64,000 nucleotides of DNA from Ampelocalamus luodianensis (Eukaryota > Streptophyta > Magnoliopsida > Poales > Poaceae): contig CM070625.1 of assembly GCA_036346255.1 (NCBI GenBank), forward strand, positions 40,924,520-40,988,519, in the 5' to 3' direction. Made by a program: the position numbers and the translations under genes. Shown one piece after another: positions 1 to 12,074 of this stretch (positions are counted from its first letter, which is position 1; every line of letters begins with the position of its first letter). The notes under the pieces are model-generated. The model worked only from the letters and a program-made list of their open reading frames with translations. It made no database searches and had not been told where the DNA came from.

Positions 1-199
1 CCAAGTACTAGTTCATTGCTTTTACGAGCAGTCATCTGGTCGGGGACTAGGTACAAGATCTCGTCCGACCAGGATACCCATGTTATAACATCTAGAATCC
101 TTACGACCATGGGGTCGTTAGCCTTAGGGGTTACGACCACGAAGAACATGCAGTCTTTAACTATGTATGAAGGTAATACATAGAGATTAATTCTCGTTA
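1..199 (-). repeat. 3' LTR of the Tat-type element (partial, cut by window edge)
   Basis: This stretch aligns gap-free with 12566-12764, the outer part of the right LTR. The inner LTR edge is at 199, where the right copy ends CTCGTCA and this one CTCGTTA, so the minus-strand terminal TG has decayed to TA. The purine-richer minus-strand sequence just inside (about 200-217, GATCGAGGGCTAGC) is the likely polypurine tract. The rest of the LTR lies left of the window. Confidence 0.85.
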
Positions 200-479
200 G
201 CTAGCCCTCGATCTTTAAATGAATTTGTAGTAGAAAATTTTTATTCCAATAAAAAATCATATCAGAAAAACCTCTGTCTTAATGGCACGGACATCGAGGT
301 GGTATGTATTCACTTTAAAGTTGAGAAAACCGTATGGGAAACTGAAGAGTTTTTGCCCGTTTGGCTTCTTCAGGTAACTTCTCATTGCAGTTAATGGGAG
401 TGTAGCTATAAAATCCCCACCGTGCACGGCTTTAGGGTTTTTACGCTTTCAGATTTTCCTTCAATCCCTCTTCATCTTT

Positions 480-3468
480 TTGCTAAGAATCTCCTCTGAC
501 CTCCTCTCACCCTCTCGCCCAAAAACCTTCTCTGACCACCTTCATCCTCTTACTCGAAATCCCATAATGTCGGACTTGATCACCAAGTGGTCGGTTTTAG
601 ATTTAAGCATCAAGAAGCATAAAAACCTGGAGAAGATTGAGATGCTTCTTGACCGACCCTTGATTCGTTGGAAATCAGCGGCCGGGGAGCATTTTCCTGG
701 CGGCGAAGAGGGAGAAATACCTGTTTTCCTCGCGTATGTCGGATATGACTTCATGTTGCTGATTCACCCATTCCTCCCCAAGGCCTTGGAGTATTATGGA
801 ATCGAACTGGCGAATCTGGCTCCCAATTCGATCGCCAACATTAGCATCTTTATATTCCTCTGCGAAGCTTACCTAGGGATCCCATCAAATCTGGAAGTCT
901 TCAGGTATTTTTACAAGATGTCAATGTCGGGGAAATCGACGGCATCATCTGGGGAGTGCGCTCTACGCCACCACGACGGGAAGGCTGATGAGTACATCCG
1001 AATGTACTCAAAATCTTCGTGGTCGTCATCGAAGAAAAGGTGATTCTACATGATGGTCACCAAAAAATACAGCCTTTGCTTTGCTGGCAAAGTGGCGGTT
1101 AAGAACCCAAGATGGCATTCCTCTATGAAGAAGGAGGGAAGAGTGAACAGTTGGATTGAAGCCATCCAACTCCTTAGCATCCAGGGACTGACTTCTTGGC
1201 ATGTGGTGAAAGAGTTCTCCACATACCAGGTGAGCCCCCTGAAGCTCTGATCACGTACATCGCTATGGTATGTTGGTCGTGACAATACGATCATTGATTC
1301 TACAGAACATAAGTCCGCAAATCCTGACCAGTATTGTTTACTTTGGTTGATTATTTTGTAACATCATAGTCTCTTTTCTCTTCCTACAACCCTTTTCGCT
1401 GAAGAAGTAAAGGAACAGACCAGGATGATCTGTGCTGGGGAGCCTAATGACAAGTTTGTGGTTCCCCAGATTTTGGCATCCTGTTCTCCTGAGGGGAGAA
1501 TAGAGAAGCTTAAGGTAAAAAATAATTTTTTTTCACCATTATGTAATTTTCCGATCGACATGCCATAACTTTGTTTTTATGTACAGTCAGTTGGGCTGGA
1601 GATCAACGAGCTTACTAGGAGCTTTGATCCAATCGATGCTCCGACCCCTTCTGCTCCAATGACCACTCAAGAAGGTGGCTCCTTGAGGCGAGAGAGGCAT
1701 CAAAAAGAAATTTACATTTTTTAGATGAAGTATTTCATCGCCAAACTAACTTTGAAGTTTAATTAGGCGGGAGCAAAAAAGGATCCGCCGACTGAAATCA
1801 TCGTGGTCGCGATTCTGAAGTGATCGTAACTGATAAGGCGGTTGACGCAACCGTCATAGAGGTCGACGAAACCACAAACTCCGATTCGATGGTCAGAGAT
1901 CTAATTCTCAACCAATTGGTCGAGAATATTTCTTCCGACCTTCTATCGGAGGGTGTAAGGGGTCTAACCAGCCCTATCGGTTCAGAACCGATGAAATCGG
2001 TTGAAAAGAAGAGGAAGGCAAGCGCCATGGACTTTGCTCCAGGACGTTTCAAGATCAAAACTAAGAACACCAGGTATGTACACATGAAAAGAAACTTATG
2101 TAATTACTTACCTTTAATGTCTCTGATACTCTGAAATCTTGAATTTCCTTTATTCTATTTTTATAAAATCCTCTGGTGTTCGAATCGCCTCCGGTTAGAG
2201 CACTCAAGAGGAAACTCCTAAGGTAAGAGTGGTCGAGCCAGCCCCTAAGCAGGTGGCAGCGCTAGCACCTGCTTAGGAACCTACGATGGCTCCAACCCTA
2301 CCTATGGAGGCGAAGGTTCCATAAGGGTCCCAGCAAGTTCTGACCATTGCTGGGATCGCTCAAGGAGAGGGGACTTCTTCAAAGTCTCCTCATGATATCG
2401 ACTTTCCTCATCGTCCTCGGATTTTCAATGATGAAGAACTCAACGAGGCTTGGGGGGGGGATATCGGATCGTCAGGCAGAGACGAGTCCTGATACTATTT
2501 TCGCCTAATATAATGATGTGGCGATCTGGGTAAACACCTATGACCACTTTTATAACCTTTTCCTTAAAGTTTATATATAAAAAAACTTAAGAAAATTTGC
2601 CATTTTTGTAGCATATGGTGGAGAACTTTGTTGTGGTCAAAAGACTGACGCAGCGAATAAAACTATTAGAAAATAAAAAACTCCAAATTAGAGAGTAAGC
2701 ACTTTCTTCTTGACTTTTCCTCTCATTCTTTGTTGTCTTGTTCCTCTTCTGTTAATTAACTTCTCCCCTTATCATATTTGATAGATTTGGAGGAAATCAA
2801 AAAAAGATGTCATGGCTAAGGAAACCACAATAACCAGGCTTGAAGAAGAAAGCCAAGCCAAGGACCGGTCGATTGAATACTTGACGACTAGGCACAAAAA
2901 GGTTATCAAAACTTTTGAGAAGAAAAATCAAGGTAACTAGTTATAAATTTGACCGATGCATTATCTGCTCCAATTATATGCATTTATCTTTGGTTTACTT
3001 GTGTAGAGTAAACTCAAAAAATAACCAGAGCAAAGAAAGCTCTTAAGTTTGAGCATAGTCGGGGCAGAACTTAAACTGAGCCTTGAAGAAAAGGTCAAGG
3101 CTCTCAACAAGATGCTTTTCGATATGGGATCAGGAGCATGCCTACCTTCTTTAGGAGATTCGGCCGAGAAGGTAAATTATCTTGGCCAACAACTCGAAGA
3201 TCTCCAAAGCCTGCTCAAAACTATTTGGTAGAACCACGCCCAAACCATGAAAGAAGCTGTTGCTAACGGAGTGAGCCTTGCTTTGGCAAAGCTGAAAGCT
3301 TCTAACCCCTCCATTCACCTCCAAGATGTTGAAGCGAGCTTGAACTGCTCAAAGAATGAAGCAGCCAAGTTATTCGAGGAAATGGCGCCTCTCGGAAACA
3401 AGGTTGTGGAGGGAATGTAGATCGGATCTCCAGCGCATAGTGACCAGTCTGGTGACCCCAAGGAGTAG
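480..3468 (+). pseudogene. Antisense, spliced transposase_28-type gene of the Tat element (broken)
   Basis: This gene runs opposite to gag-pol, between integrase and the 3' LTR. The first exon (480-1229, conceptual ATG near 567) encodes a protein resembling the 'putative gypsy type transposon' domain (Pfam transposase_28 type) of grass Tat elements, with a run like FLCEAYLGIPSNLEVFRYFY. One in-frame TGA at 1041-1043, in a context KKR-stop-FYM where Trp is expected, breaks it. Good donor sites follow: CAG/GTGAGC at 1230, AAG/GTAAAA at 1515 (with TACAG acceptor ending 1586), CAG/GTATGT at 2074 and AAG/GTAACT at 2933. Later exons are charged and helical, as in a coiled coil; the last part (about 3040-3468) has stops at 3229 and 3418. 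The function in living relatives is unknown. Exon limits other than the donors are approximate. Confidence 0.7.
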
Positions 3469-4425
3469 ATTGATGTAATATTAGAATTGCAAATGAAACT
3501 TACCTTTTATCATCAGTAAAGTCTGTGTTTATCTTTTGAACCTATTGGGTGCTCACATATTTCCTAGTCCCCGACTGTTTGTATAGTAGAAGAACATACT
3601 AAGGAAGCAGTAGACCAAGAAAATAAGCAAAAGGTCCTGACCATTGTATATGTACTGATTATGTGTTGAAACTGATTGTATTAATACTAGGGAATAAATT
3701 TGGTTGGAACCAGCATATGATTTCGTCTAGTTGTAGATCTATTTCCATAATCGAAATGAAATACAGGGCATGGGCGGAAGATACTATAAGACTTGACTTG
3801 ATGAGAAGAAACTATGCAATGATGTATGCAGAAAAAACAATAAATGTGCTTATTTATACTTATTATCCAAGCTAGTTGTAAAAAATGCTAAGAACCAAAG
3901 ACATGATATGAATTTTGCCAAACGTGTTCGTACACAAGTTCCGACTAGCAGCGAGGATCGTAAGAAAAAGGCTATCTCTAGGAAACTCCTTCTAGTGGGC
4001 TCAGATAGGAGAAATTTCGACTAGGAGGTTTTCCGTGCCTCGACCAGTAGCCAAAACAAGTGAAAAATTGAATACTGAAATGAAGAAAGTTAGTCCATAG
4101 TCCCTATAGCATGTAAGAAACTATATCAAGTTATCTATGTTATGCTCCTTTACTCGTTTGCTTCTTTGAGAAAAGAGTGAATGGTCGTACGTGAGAGCCA
4201 TCACGGTAATGGTCACGACTAGGACCTCTATAGCTTTTAACAGCTATGTCAAGGCCAAAGAAAAAAGTAAAATAAACCATTTTGGAAGGATATCGGAGAT
4301 AATTGCGTCTTCTCCGACCAGTTTAAACAACAATAGTGTGTGACCAGATAACTGATAACAGACATATAAACAAGATCATTAATTGGAAAAGGAAAATACA
4401 TCTTTATTGAAATTGAAATGAACAT
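3469..4425. other. Non-coding spacer between antisense gene and integrase
   Basis: AT-rich sequence inside the Tat element with only short chance reading frames. It probably includes the 3' ends of both the antisense gene (plus strand) and the gag-pol transcript (minus strand), which converge here. I see no further domain. Confidence 0.5.
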
Positions 4426-5500
4426 CTATACAAAAAACTTACGCAGTTGATCAATGTTCCAAGAATTAGACAAGACACACCTGTCTAACATAGCTAATCG
4501 TACCGAACTTGATCGAGTTACTTCGACCACAGTGTATGGACCTTCCCATTTGGGATAAAGTTTGTTGTGATTCACCTGGCTCTGAATTTTTCTGAGAACA
4601 AGATCACCTATAGCGAGGCTGCGAGGTTGCACCTTACGATTGTGGTACCTTCTCATGGCTTGTTGGTAAACCGCCGATCGTATCAAGGCTTGGTTTCATC
4701 GTTCTTCGAGAAAATTGATGTCATCAAGTCGTCGTTCAGTCTGATCGTTTTCGTTGAAACAATCAGTTTGAGCCGAGCCGATTTTTAGTTCTGAAGGAAG
4801 CATGTCTTCAACACCGTAAACCAGAAAAAAATAGCATTTCACCGATCGCACGACTGGTCATGGTTCGAATGGCCCATAATACAGAGGAAAGTTCTTGAAC
4901 CCAAGCTCCTGACTGTTGTGTTAACTGGTCAAATACTCGGTGTTTTACCCCATACGTTATTATATCATTAGCTCGCTTGACTGCCCCATTGCTCTGTGGC
5001 TGAGCAACAGAAGCGTAATGTATCTTGATACCTAGATCTTCGTAGAATTCCTGAAAATTCCTGCTTGTAAACTATGTATCGTTATCTGTGATTATACGAC
5101 TGGGTATGCCAAATCGTGTGATCACGTTTTTTGTGAGAAACCTCTTGGTAGCTTCAGTTGTTGTTTTAACAACTAGCTCAGCTTCTATCCATTTTGTGAA
5201 TGTGTCAATCATGGCGAAAAGGAATTTGAAGCCCCTAGGTTCTCTTGGAAAAGATCCCAGAATGCCCAGTCCCTAGGTTGAAAAAGGCCAAGAAAGAGAT
5301 ATGGTCTGCAAAGCTTGTGCTGGCTAATGTACTTGTCGACTATGAAATTGACATTATATACACTTCGTCACAAGATTCTTTGCATCATAGAGGGCAGTTG
5401 GTTAGTAGTATCCTTGCTTGGAGGCTTTACCGACCAGTGTTCTGTAGGAATGATGTGCTCCACAGACTCCTCCATGTGTTGGATAATAACTTAATATCAT
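4426..5500 (-). pseudogene. Integrase of the Tat element (degenerate)
   Basis: Read on the minus strand, 5290-4900 gives an integrase core with MIDTFTKWIEAE (first catalytic Asp) followed by a TDND segment and a QPQSNGAVKRAND segment that includes the region of the third catalytic residue. The open stretch 4686-4426 is the C-terminal part, with the gypsy-type LYPKWEGPYTVVEV motif and ending about where pol should end. Stops and frame changes occur throughout. Integrase would insert the cDNA copy into the genome; this copy cannot be functional. Confidence 0.8.
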
Positions 5501-6566
5501 TCGACTGAGATATACATCTCATCAACACTCCGTGAGATCCCCGTTTGTAAACGGTACATTCGATCAGAGTGTATGATTTGGCTTTTCGAGCAATACGATT
5601 AGCCTCTATATCATTTTCAGGAATAATACTATGCTGAAGATAATTGTAGATCGACATCATCCAATCTCTACTGGGATTGAGCTGTACGACTTCCAGTGGA
5701 GCATCTAAGTCCTCGGAATGCTCGACCACTGAGGGTGAATCGAGTTGCTTGAGGAAAACTCTAGGCGGGACAAGTGACCTTGTTGAGGCCATCCATGCCA
5801 ACTAGTCTGCCAGAAAGTTTTTCTTTCTAGGAATATGTTGGATCTGAAAACTGAAGAAGTGATTTTTGAGTTTTCATACTTTCACCAAATAAGATGATAT
5901 CTTGGTACTTGAGCATGGATACTCTTTCCAGACTTGATTCGCTACTAGTTGAGAATCGCCTTTCACTAGTAATCTGCAAATTCCGAGCGCTCTGGCTGCT
6001 TGGAGTCCTGCCAATAAACCTTCGTACTCTACCACATTATTTGTAGCATGAAAGTTTAGCTGAATGGTGTATTTAATGTGTTCTCAAGTAGGGGATATCA
6101 AGAAAACTCCAGCCCCCGAGCCCTTAAGCATCAAGGAACCGTTAAAGTACGTTGTCTACTCGTCATGGTGTTCGTACTCAGGCCCTTGGGTGGGCTCAGA
6201 GTTAGTCCATTCGGTAATGAATTCTGCTAAAGCCTGGGACTTGATTGTTGTTTGTGAGATGAAACAGAGGTCAAACGCTCCAAGCTCGATCGCCTATTTT
6301 GCTATTCGTCTTGATGATTCCTTATTTCTAAGAACCTGACCAAGATGATATCCGATTGGTACAACCACTCTATGGGCCTAAAGGTAATGCCTTAATTTCC
6401 TTGAAGCCATAAGGAGACTATAGAGCAACTTTTGCATTTGTGGATATCTTTCTTTTAGTCCATATAAGACTTCACTTATATAATATACTGGTCGTTGGAT
6501 GTTGTCACGCTCAATGACCAGTACAGCACTGACTGCCTGTGGTGTCGCCGCCAAGTATATCAGCAA
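5427..6566 (-). pseudogene. RNase H and linker of the Tat element (degenerate)
   Basis: The stretch 6566-6378 on the minus strand encodes the RT-RNase H connection, with RPVYYISEVLYGLKERYPQ and MASRKLRHYL. Around 6115-5820 an RNase H core can be read across stops: a GSGAGVFLISP start, NNVVEYEGLLAGL with the second acidic residue, and KGDSQLVANQV with the third. The open frame 5801-5427 is the linker towards the integrase zinc-binding region. RNase H degrades the RNA template during reverse transcription. At least two in-frame stops are present. Confidence 0.8.
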
Positions 6567-6599
6567 TGTTTCTCTTGATCTTAGAAATATTAAGATTGG

Positions 6600-8250
6600 G
6601 GGACTCGTAAGGTACCTTTTGAGCTTTTCAAAGGTATCGTTTGCATCTTTAGTCCATTCGAAACTTCTATGTTTCTAAAGAAGCTTAAAGAAAGGTAATC
6701 CTTTTTCTCCTAATCATGCTATGAATTGACTTAGCGTTGCCATACAGCTGGTTATTTTTTGGACTTCTTTCTTTTTGGTCGGAGGGCGCATCTGGTCGAT
6801 GACCGATATTTTTATTGGATTTGTCTCAATTCCTCTAGCGAAATTAGAAATATGAGAAGCTTTCTAGAGGAAACGCCGAACACACACTTTTCTAGATTTA
6901 ACTTAAGGTTGTGCCTTCTTAAGTTATTGAAAGTTTCGTGTAGGTCTGAAATATGATCACCTGCATTGATGCTCTTTATGACCAAGTCATCAACGTAAGC
7001 TTCCAAATTTTGACCTATCTGAGGGCTAAAGTTTTTTTGCATTAACCTTTGGAAAGTTGCACCAGTATTTTTGAGACCAAATGATATCTTAACATAACAG
7101 TAAGTGTCGTATGGTGTGATGAAGGAAGTTTTCTTTTCATCATATTTACTCATATTAATCTGGTGGTACCTTGAATATGCATTTAAAAAACTTAATAACT
7201 CACACCCGGAAGTTGAGTCTACAAGTTGATCAATGCATGGAAGGAAAAAGTCATCCTTCGGACAATCGTTATTAAGATCAGTGAAGTTAATACACATTCG
7301 TTATTTCCCATTACTTTTTCTAACTATTACAGGATTGGCGAGCCACTCTGGGCAAGGTAGTTAAAATCGTGATCCTACTCATAGTCTTACGATTCTACGA
7401 ACCCACGACAACCTATCGATCAAGATCGCACTGTGAATCAGAATTAGGTAGAATCGTGGTAGAGTCACGATCCAAAGAGTAGAATCGTGTAGAGTCGCAG
7501 AGTAGAATCGTAGTAGAGCCGTTAGAGCAAAAAAATTACAAATTTTTTTTGTAATTTTTTTAGAGGCCAGGCTTTGCTGATATTTTGTTTTAGAGCAAAA
7601 TTTATTGATATTAATTTTTGAGAATAAAACTATAAATAAACAAGGATCATGCAAAATATTATATCAGTGTGGTAATGCTAGTACCAATATCTATATTATG
7701 ACATGAGCAATCTTGAGCTTGATAATGATAACCTATTTTTATTCTTGGAGTATGTCTAGCTGCTTTTAAGGAACATGCAAGCGTTGCAATTAGATATTTA
7801 TTTACAAAAGTTGTGAACATTTCTCATGTAATTGTAGTCAACTAGTCATGGTCATTGGCTGTTCTCCTGTAGTTCAGAACTATATCACCCATCATGTCAG
7901 TACCATTATGTTTTTCTATTACGTGATAAAAAGTGTTTTGTCCCTTTTTCGGTTATAAGTGGTAAACCATATAAGAATCACACAAACTTATAGTATAGAT
8001 GTTAAATATTTGTATTTTACAATTCTGCAGAATCGTCGATTCTACGATTCGATCCTACCGGAGGCAAATTGATCCAACTTAGGATCTCGACTCTGACTAC
8101 CTTGACTCTGGGTGGTCGACTTCATGAATGAATCCAGTCTCAAGAAGCTTGCCAATCTCCAACTAGATTGCCTCCTTTCGATCGGTTGCAAAGCGCCTTA
8201 GTTTCTGCTTGACCGGTTTCTTGTCAGGCCCGAGAGCAAGCTTGTGCTCG
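6600..8250 (-). pseudogene. Reverse transcriptase of the Tat element, split by a MITE
   Basis: The minus-strand frame 7297-6812 carries the core RT blocks: MCINFTDLNNDCPKD, FLNAYSRYHQINM, ITPYDTYCYVKISFGLKNTGATFQR and the catalytic YVDDLVIKS, which is intact. The upstream piece, GFIHEVDHPE, lies at about 8145-8105; the next conserved piece, PEWLANPVIVR, lies at about 7352-7318. The two are separated by the hAT MITE at 7353-8104, whose 8-bp target duplication repeats the codons of the junction. The thumb towards RNase H (6800-6600) is frameshifted. Confidence 0.85.
7353..8104. mobile_element. hAT-type MITE, copy 1 (752 bp)
   Basis: The ends are inverted: CAAGGTAGT at the left and its complement ending CTACCTTG at the right, with about 20 bp of related sequence inside each end. 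It is flanked by a perfect 8-bp duplication, ACTCTGGG, at 7345-7352 and 8105-8112, the size made by hAT transposases. There is no coding sequence of its own. It interrupts the RT of the surrounding gypsy element between the EVDHPE and EWLANP segments, so it came in later. Subterminal TAGAATCGT repeats are common inside. Confidence 0.88.
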
Positions 8251-8567
8251 ATCACCTCCTGGGGGACTCCGGGTATATCAGATGCCTGCCAGGAAAATAC
8301 ATATAAGTTTGTTCGGAGGAAGGAGACGAGTGACTCTTCCTATTTATGGTCGAGCCCTGCTCCGACCAATACCTTTTGGTTGCTTGTGTTAGCATTTGTG
8401 GGTCCAGACGACGTTCTGGCGCTGTCTAGAGAAGCGCCCTTGTCGAGCGGAACCTCCTTGGTTTGGTCGGATGGTTTTGGGGTCATCATTCGTCTTGAGT
8501 GCTTTACCTACGTTGAGGGTGGATTAATGTCTCTGGTCGGAAATTCATCGACCAGTTCTAAGGATTT

Positions 8568-8888
8568 TCAATCGCACACATATGCCATCTTTCTATCCAC
8601 TCGAACCATAATAACCCCTTTTGGTCCGGGTATTTTTAAACTCTGATAGCCGTAATGCGTAGCTATCAGGGATTTTGCCAATACCGGACGACCAAGGATT
8701 CCATTATATGCAGTCCCAAAATCCACTACATCAAATAGAATTTTTTCTGTTTGGAAGTTATCAGGTCTTTCGAACATAACCGGTAGGGAGAGTTGCCCTA
8801 TCAGATTTGCAGTAGAACCAGGAACTATGCCATGGAAGGCATATTTGACAGGTTTTACTTTTGACGTAGGAATTTGCATTTCTTCCAA
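8568..8888 (-). pseudogene. Aspartic protease region of the Tat element
   Basis: The minus-strand open frame reads through a gypsy-type protease C-terminal half: GSTANLIGQLSLPVMF, the IDFGTAYN-like VDFGTAYNGILGRPVLAK and a downstream linker. The ILGRP segment is typical of Tat proteases. The catalytic D-S/T-G segment should lie upstream, near 8888-9100, but is not in this frame. The protease would cut the gag-pol polyprotein. The frame is open for 106 codons but is not connected in frame to gag or RT. Confidence 0.75.
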
Positions 8889-9235
8889 TGCTCCTGTAAA
8901 TAAAATGTTTAAAGAACTACCTCCATCTATTAGAACTCGATTAACTTTGCAATTATTAATAGTAGGTTCAACAACAATAGGAAACCTACCTGGTCGAGTC
9001 GATGAGATGGGGCAGTCTTCTTTGCTGAAGGAGATTACTGTCTTCGACCCTCTGGTGGCTTGACGGTGGTCGGAGATTTGGCGAGGTTGACTTCCCGCTC
9101 CACGGCCTTTAGATGGCGCCTTGATTCATACGAGGAAGATTCGTCGAAGATCATATCAACAGTATGTTGAGTCTCATGGTACTCTATTTCTTTGTCGCCA
9201 TCTTTGTCCTTCTTGGAGCTCGGCTCTGCGAGCTC

Positions 9236-11930
9236 TTATATGGACGGGAAGGGACCTTTACCTATATAGTAATCCTCCAGTTTCTTTTGCCAGGCTTGGT
9301 AGGTGTGCAGATCATGTCCTGCTGCTTGATGAAATGGATACCATTTCTTGTTCTTCTTGTAGTCCTCGGTCGGAGTCTTTGGCTTGTTCTGATCGGGATA
9401 ATCTTTTTTTGCCCTTGGTAAATTTCTCGGGAATTGCAAGAACTTCTTTGTTGTAAGGCTTACGGTTTTTCTTACCCTTCAGAGCCTTTTTATGCTTCTT
9501 TTCTAACTTGTCTAGGCCAGATTAAGGTATCTTTTCTTTTCGATCGATGGCTTCGTTCCATTCAATCGCCTCACTGGCAGTTGCTTAACGATCAACTATG
9601 TCGAAAAGTTCGACGGTCATTCGCAGAGGATTCATTGCAATGTCCTCTATAAACCTTCAATTTCTCAATCCTGCTTTGAAAGCCTGAATGATAGAAGACT
9701 CTGAGACCAAGGTAGTTAGGATCGCGATCCTACTCTTAGAGTCTTATGATTCTACGAACCCACGACAGCCTGTCGATCCAAATCGCACTGTCAATCCTAC
9801 TCATAGAGACTTAGGGCAATTTTTTTAATTTTTTAGAGGCCAGACTTTGCTGATATTTTGTTTTAAAGCAAATTTTGTTCACATTAATTTCTGAGAATGA
9901 AACTATAAATAAACAAGGAGCATGCAAAATATTGTATCAGTGTGGTAATGCTAGTACAAATATCTATATTATGGCATGAGCAATCTTGAGCTTGATAATG
10001 ATAAGCTATTTTTATTCCTATAGTATGTCTAGCTGCTTTTAAGGAACATGCAAGTGGTAAACCATATAAAAATCATATAAACTTATAGCATAGATGTTAA
10101 ATATATGTATTATTATAATTCCGTAGAATCACCGATTCTATGATTCGATACTACAATTTTGATCCTACCGAAGGCAAATCGATCCAACTCAGGATCTCGA
10201 CTCTGACTACCTTGTCTGCGACCTCAGGTATAGAATTACGAACCTGGTTAAATCTCTTGATATACCGTCGGAGAGTTTCATTGGATTTTTGTCAGATTTG
10301 GTGGAGGTCGCCCTTCTTTCCGGGGCGATCGTACGTCCCTTGGAAATTTACAATCAGGAGGTCGCAGAGCTACTCCCAAGTGTAGACAGATCCGACCGGT
10401 AGGTTTAGCAACTAGGACCACGCAAATCCTTCGAGAACCGTGGGCAAGTAGTTTGCCGTCATATTGACATCACCACTAGCAGTTCTGATGGCAGTGGTAT
10501 AGATTTGGAGAAACTCCAATGGATTCTGAGTTCCATTGAATTTTTTCATGTTTGCTGGTTGGAACCTGTTCGGCCAGTGTACAGCTTAGAGCCCTACTGA
10601 GAAGGCTCGACAACCTGTAATCGAGTTGTGGCACCTTCTTTGAAAAGGGGTCGGATTATAATCGGTTGGGGACCGGTTTCTCATGTTAACATGTTGACCT
10701 TCTAGTGCCCCAATCCAGTCGTGGACATTGGTGCGACACCTTTGTTCACCTGCTTGGTTTAGATGATGTCGAAGATCATTCGAACCAATTGGTCATTCCT
10801 CTTGACGAGGGGGAGGAGTGGATGCTTGGAAGAGCCATCTTCCCTCGTGACTCCCTGGTCGGAATCTTCGATGAGGTCTTGGTATTGGTTGGCCCCAGTT
10901 TGACCAAGTTGGCCCCTGCTAAGGGAGGAACGCTAGGACGAAGTCAAGGTTTGACTCTGCAAGTTTCGTTGTTTACGGTACATTTCTGTATGCCACATGG
11001 TTTGTTGGAGGATCTTCGATACCTGTCCTGCGAGTTGAACATAACCTGGAGTCTCTGCTAGAGCAGGGTTAGGGTTATTTAGCATGTCCCGGACTCGTTG
11101 CAGGTTTTGAATAGTTACCAAAGGTCTTGAAAGATTTCCGGTAGCGGAAGGTGTTCGATGACTTGACTGGCCTCCCGACCTTTCGGTTTGCCCTATTCGA
11201 CCCATCAAGTGCTGTGGAGTAGAAACAGGTGAATTAACTGATAGACGTCCATCAGTTCGGTGACCTCCGCCATTTGGTGCTTGAGTGCTCACACCATTTC
11301 CACCAATAAGTGGTGGCGGGTTAGGCTGTAGAGGATTGTGCATGGCATCCTGATTAATATCTCCGATTGCGTTAACCTCGTGCCTCCAGCAGCAATCTTC
11401 CGACGAGTTCCCATCGTAACTAAGGGAGAGTCTTCTAGTGTTTTGACAAAGAGTCTCCATGATGGTGAGCGGTCGGAGATTACCACCTCTGGTAGGCTTT
11501 GTGGTGGTTCAGCCTGATCCGGTGGATAGCTAACCGTATGCTGAGTTCTGTCATTCCTACTTGGCCTACGACTAGTGGTAACTTCATTGACACCCTCACC
11601 AGATGTTGGTTGGCCTCCGGAATATGTAGGAGCTGTTGGCGAATACTGGTTTCCCATGATTGTATCGAGTACATTAACCCTTGGGTTGTGGTGTTGGGCT
11701 TTTGTCGTCGTTTTTGCCGGTCAAAATGACCGGGCTTGCAGAGGTATTTAGACATTTCGAACTGGTCGGAACAATTGCTTCCTTTGGTTGCGCCACTGAT
11801 GGCGTGTCTTTCTCCATCCGGTCAATTTCATTAGTTTCAGCGAGCGGATAGCCGGTGTTAGAAGAGGATGATGACGATATTGCGTCATGTTCCATGGCCC
11901 AGATGCATGTGTCCATGTCCATGTCTGAGT
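9236..11930 (-). pseudogene. gag of the Tat element, split by a MITE (degenerate)
   Basis: Minus-strand fragments in several frames. The N-terminal low-complexity part lies at 11922-11289. The capsid-like gag domain is clear at about 10565-10410, where FQPANMKKFNGTQNP and IYTTAIRTASGDVNM are followed by LPTVLEGFAWS. Near the C terminus (9439-9236) the YPFHQAAGHDLHTYQAW motif corresponds to the zinc-knuckle-like CKYHRxxGHDTExC region of Tat gags, with the Cys residues lost. The hAT MITE copy 2 (9708-10214) splits the gene. Many stops are present. Confidence 0.8.
9708..10214. mobile_element. hAT-type MITE, copy 2 (507 bp, internally deleted)
   Basis: This has the same ends as the copy at 7353-8104 (CAAGGTAGT...CTACCTTG) and is flanked by an 8-bp duplication with one mismatch, TCTGAGAC (9700-9707) and TCTGCGAC (10215-10222). 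Relative to copy 1 it lacks the segment equivalent to 7782-7959 (178 bp), with AAG at both deletion edges, and a shorter stretch of TAGAATCGT-like repeats near the left end. It is inserted in gag of the gypsy element. Confidence 0.87.
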
Positions 11931-12048
11931 AGTCCGCTAAGTCGAACCAGTTCTCCTCATCCCAAGCTTCTGTTATAGTAGCATGAGCGATAACGGAAAG
12001 AAGGGAGTTTTCGGATTGCTGAGCGAAGAAGTCTTCGAGAACTCAAAT

Positions 12049-12074
12049 GCCTGTCTTCCACAAGGACGACGCCA
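12049..12074 (-). other. Primer-binding site of the Tat element
   Basis: On the minus strand the sequence TGGCGTCGTCCTTGTGG directly follows the 5' LTR. It resembles the TGGCGCCGTCTGTGGG start used by many grass Tat elements. It fixes the inner edge of the 5' LTR at about 12075. I do not assign the primer tRNA. Confidence 0.65.
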
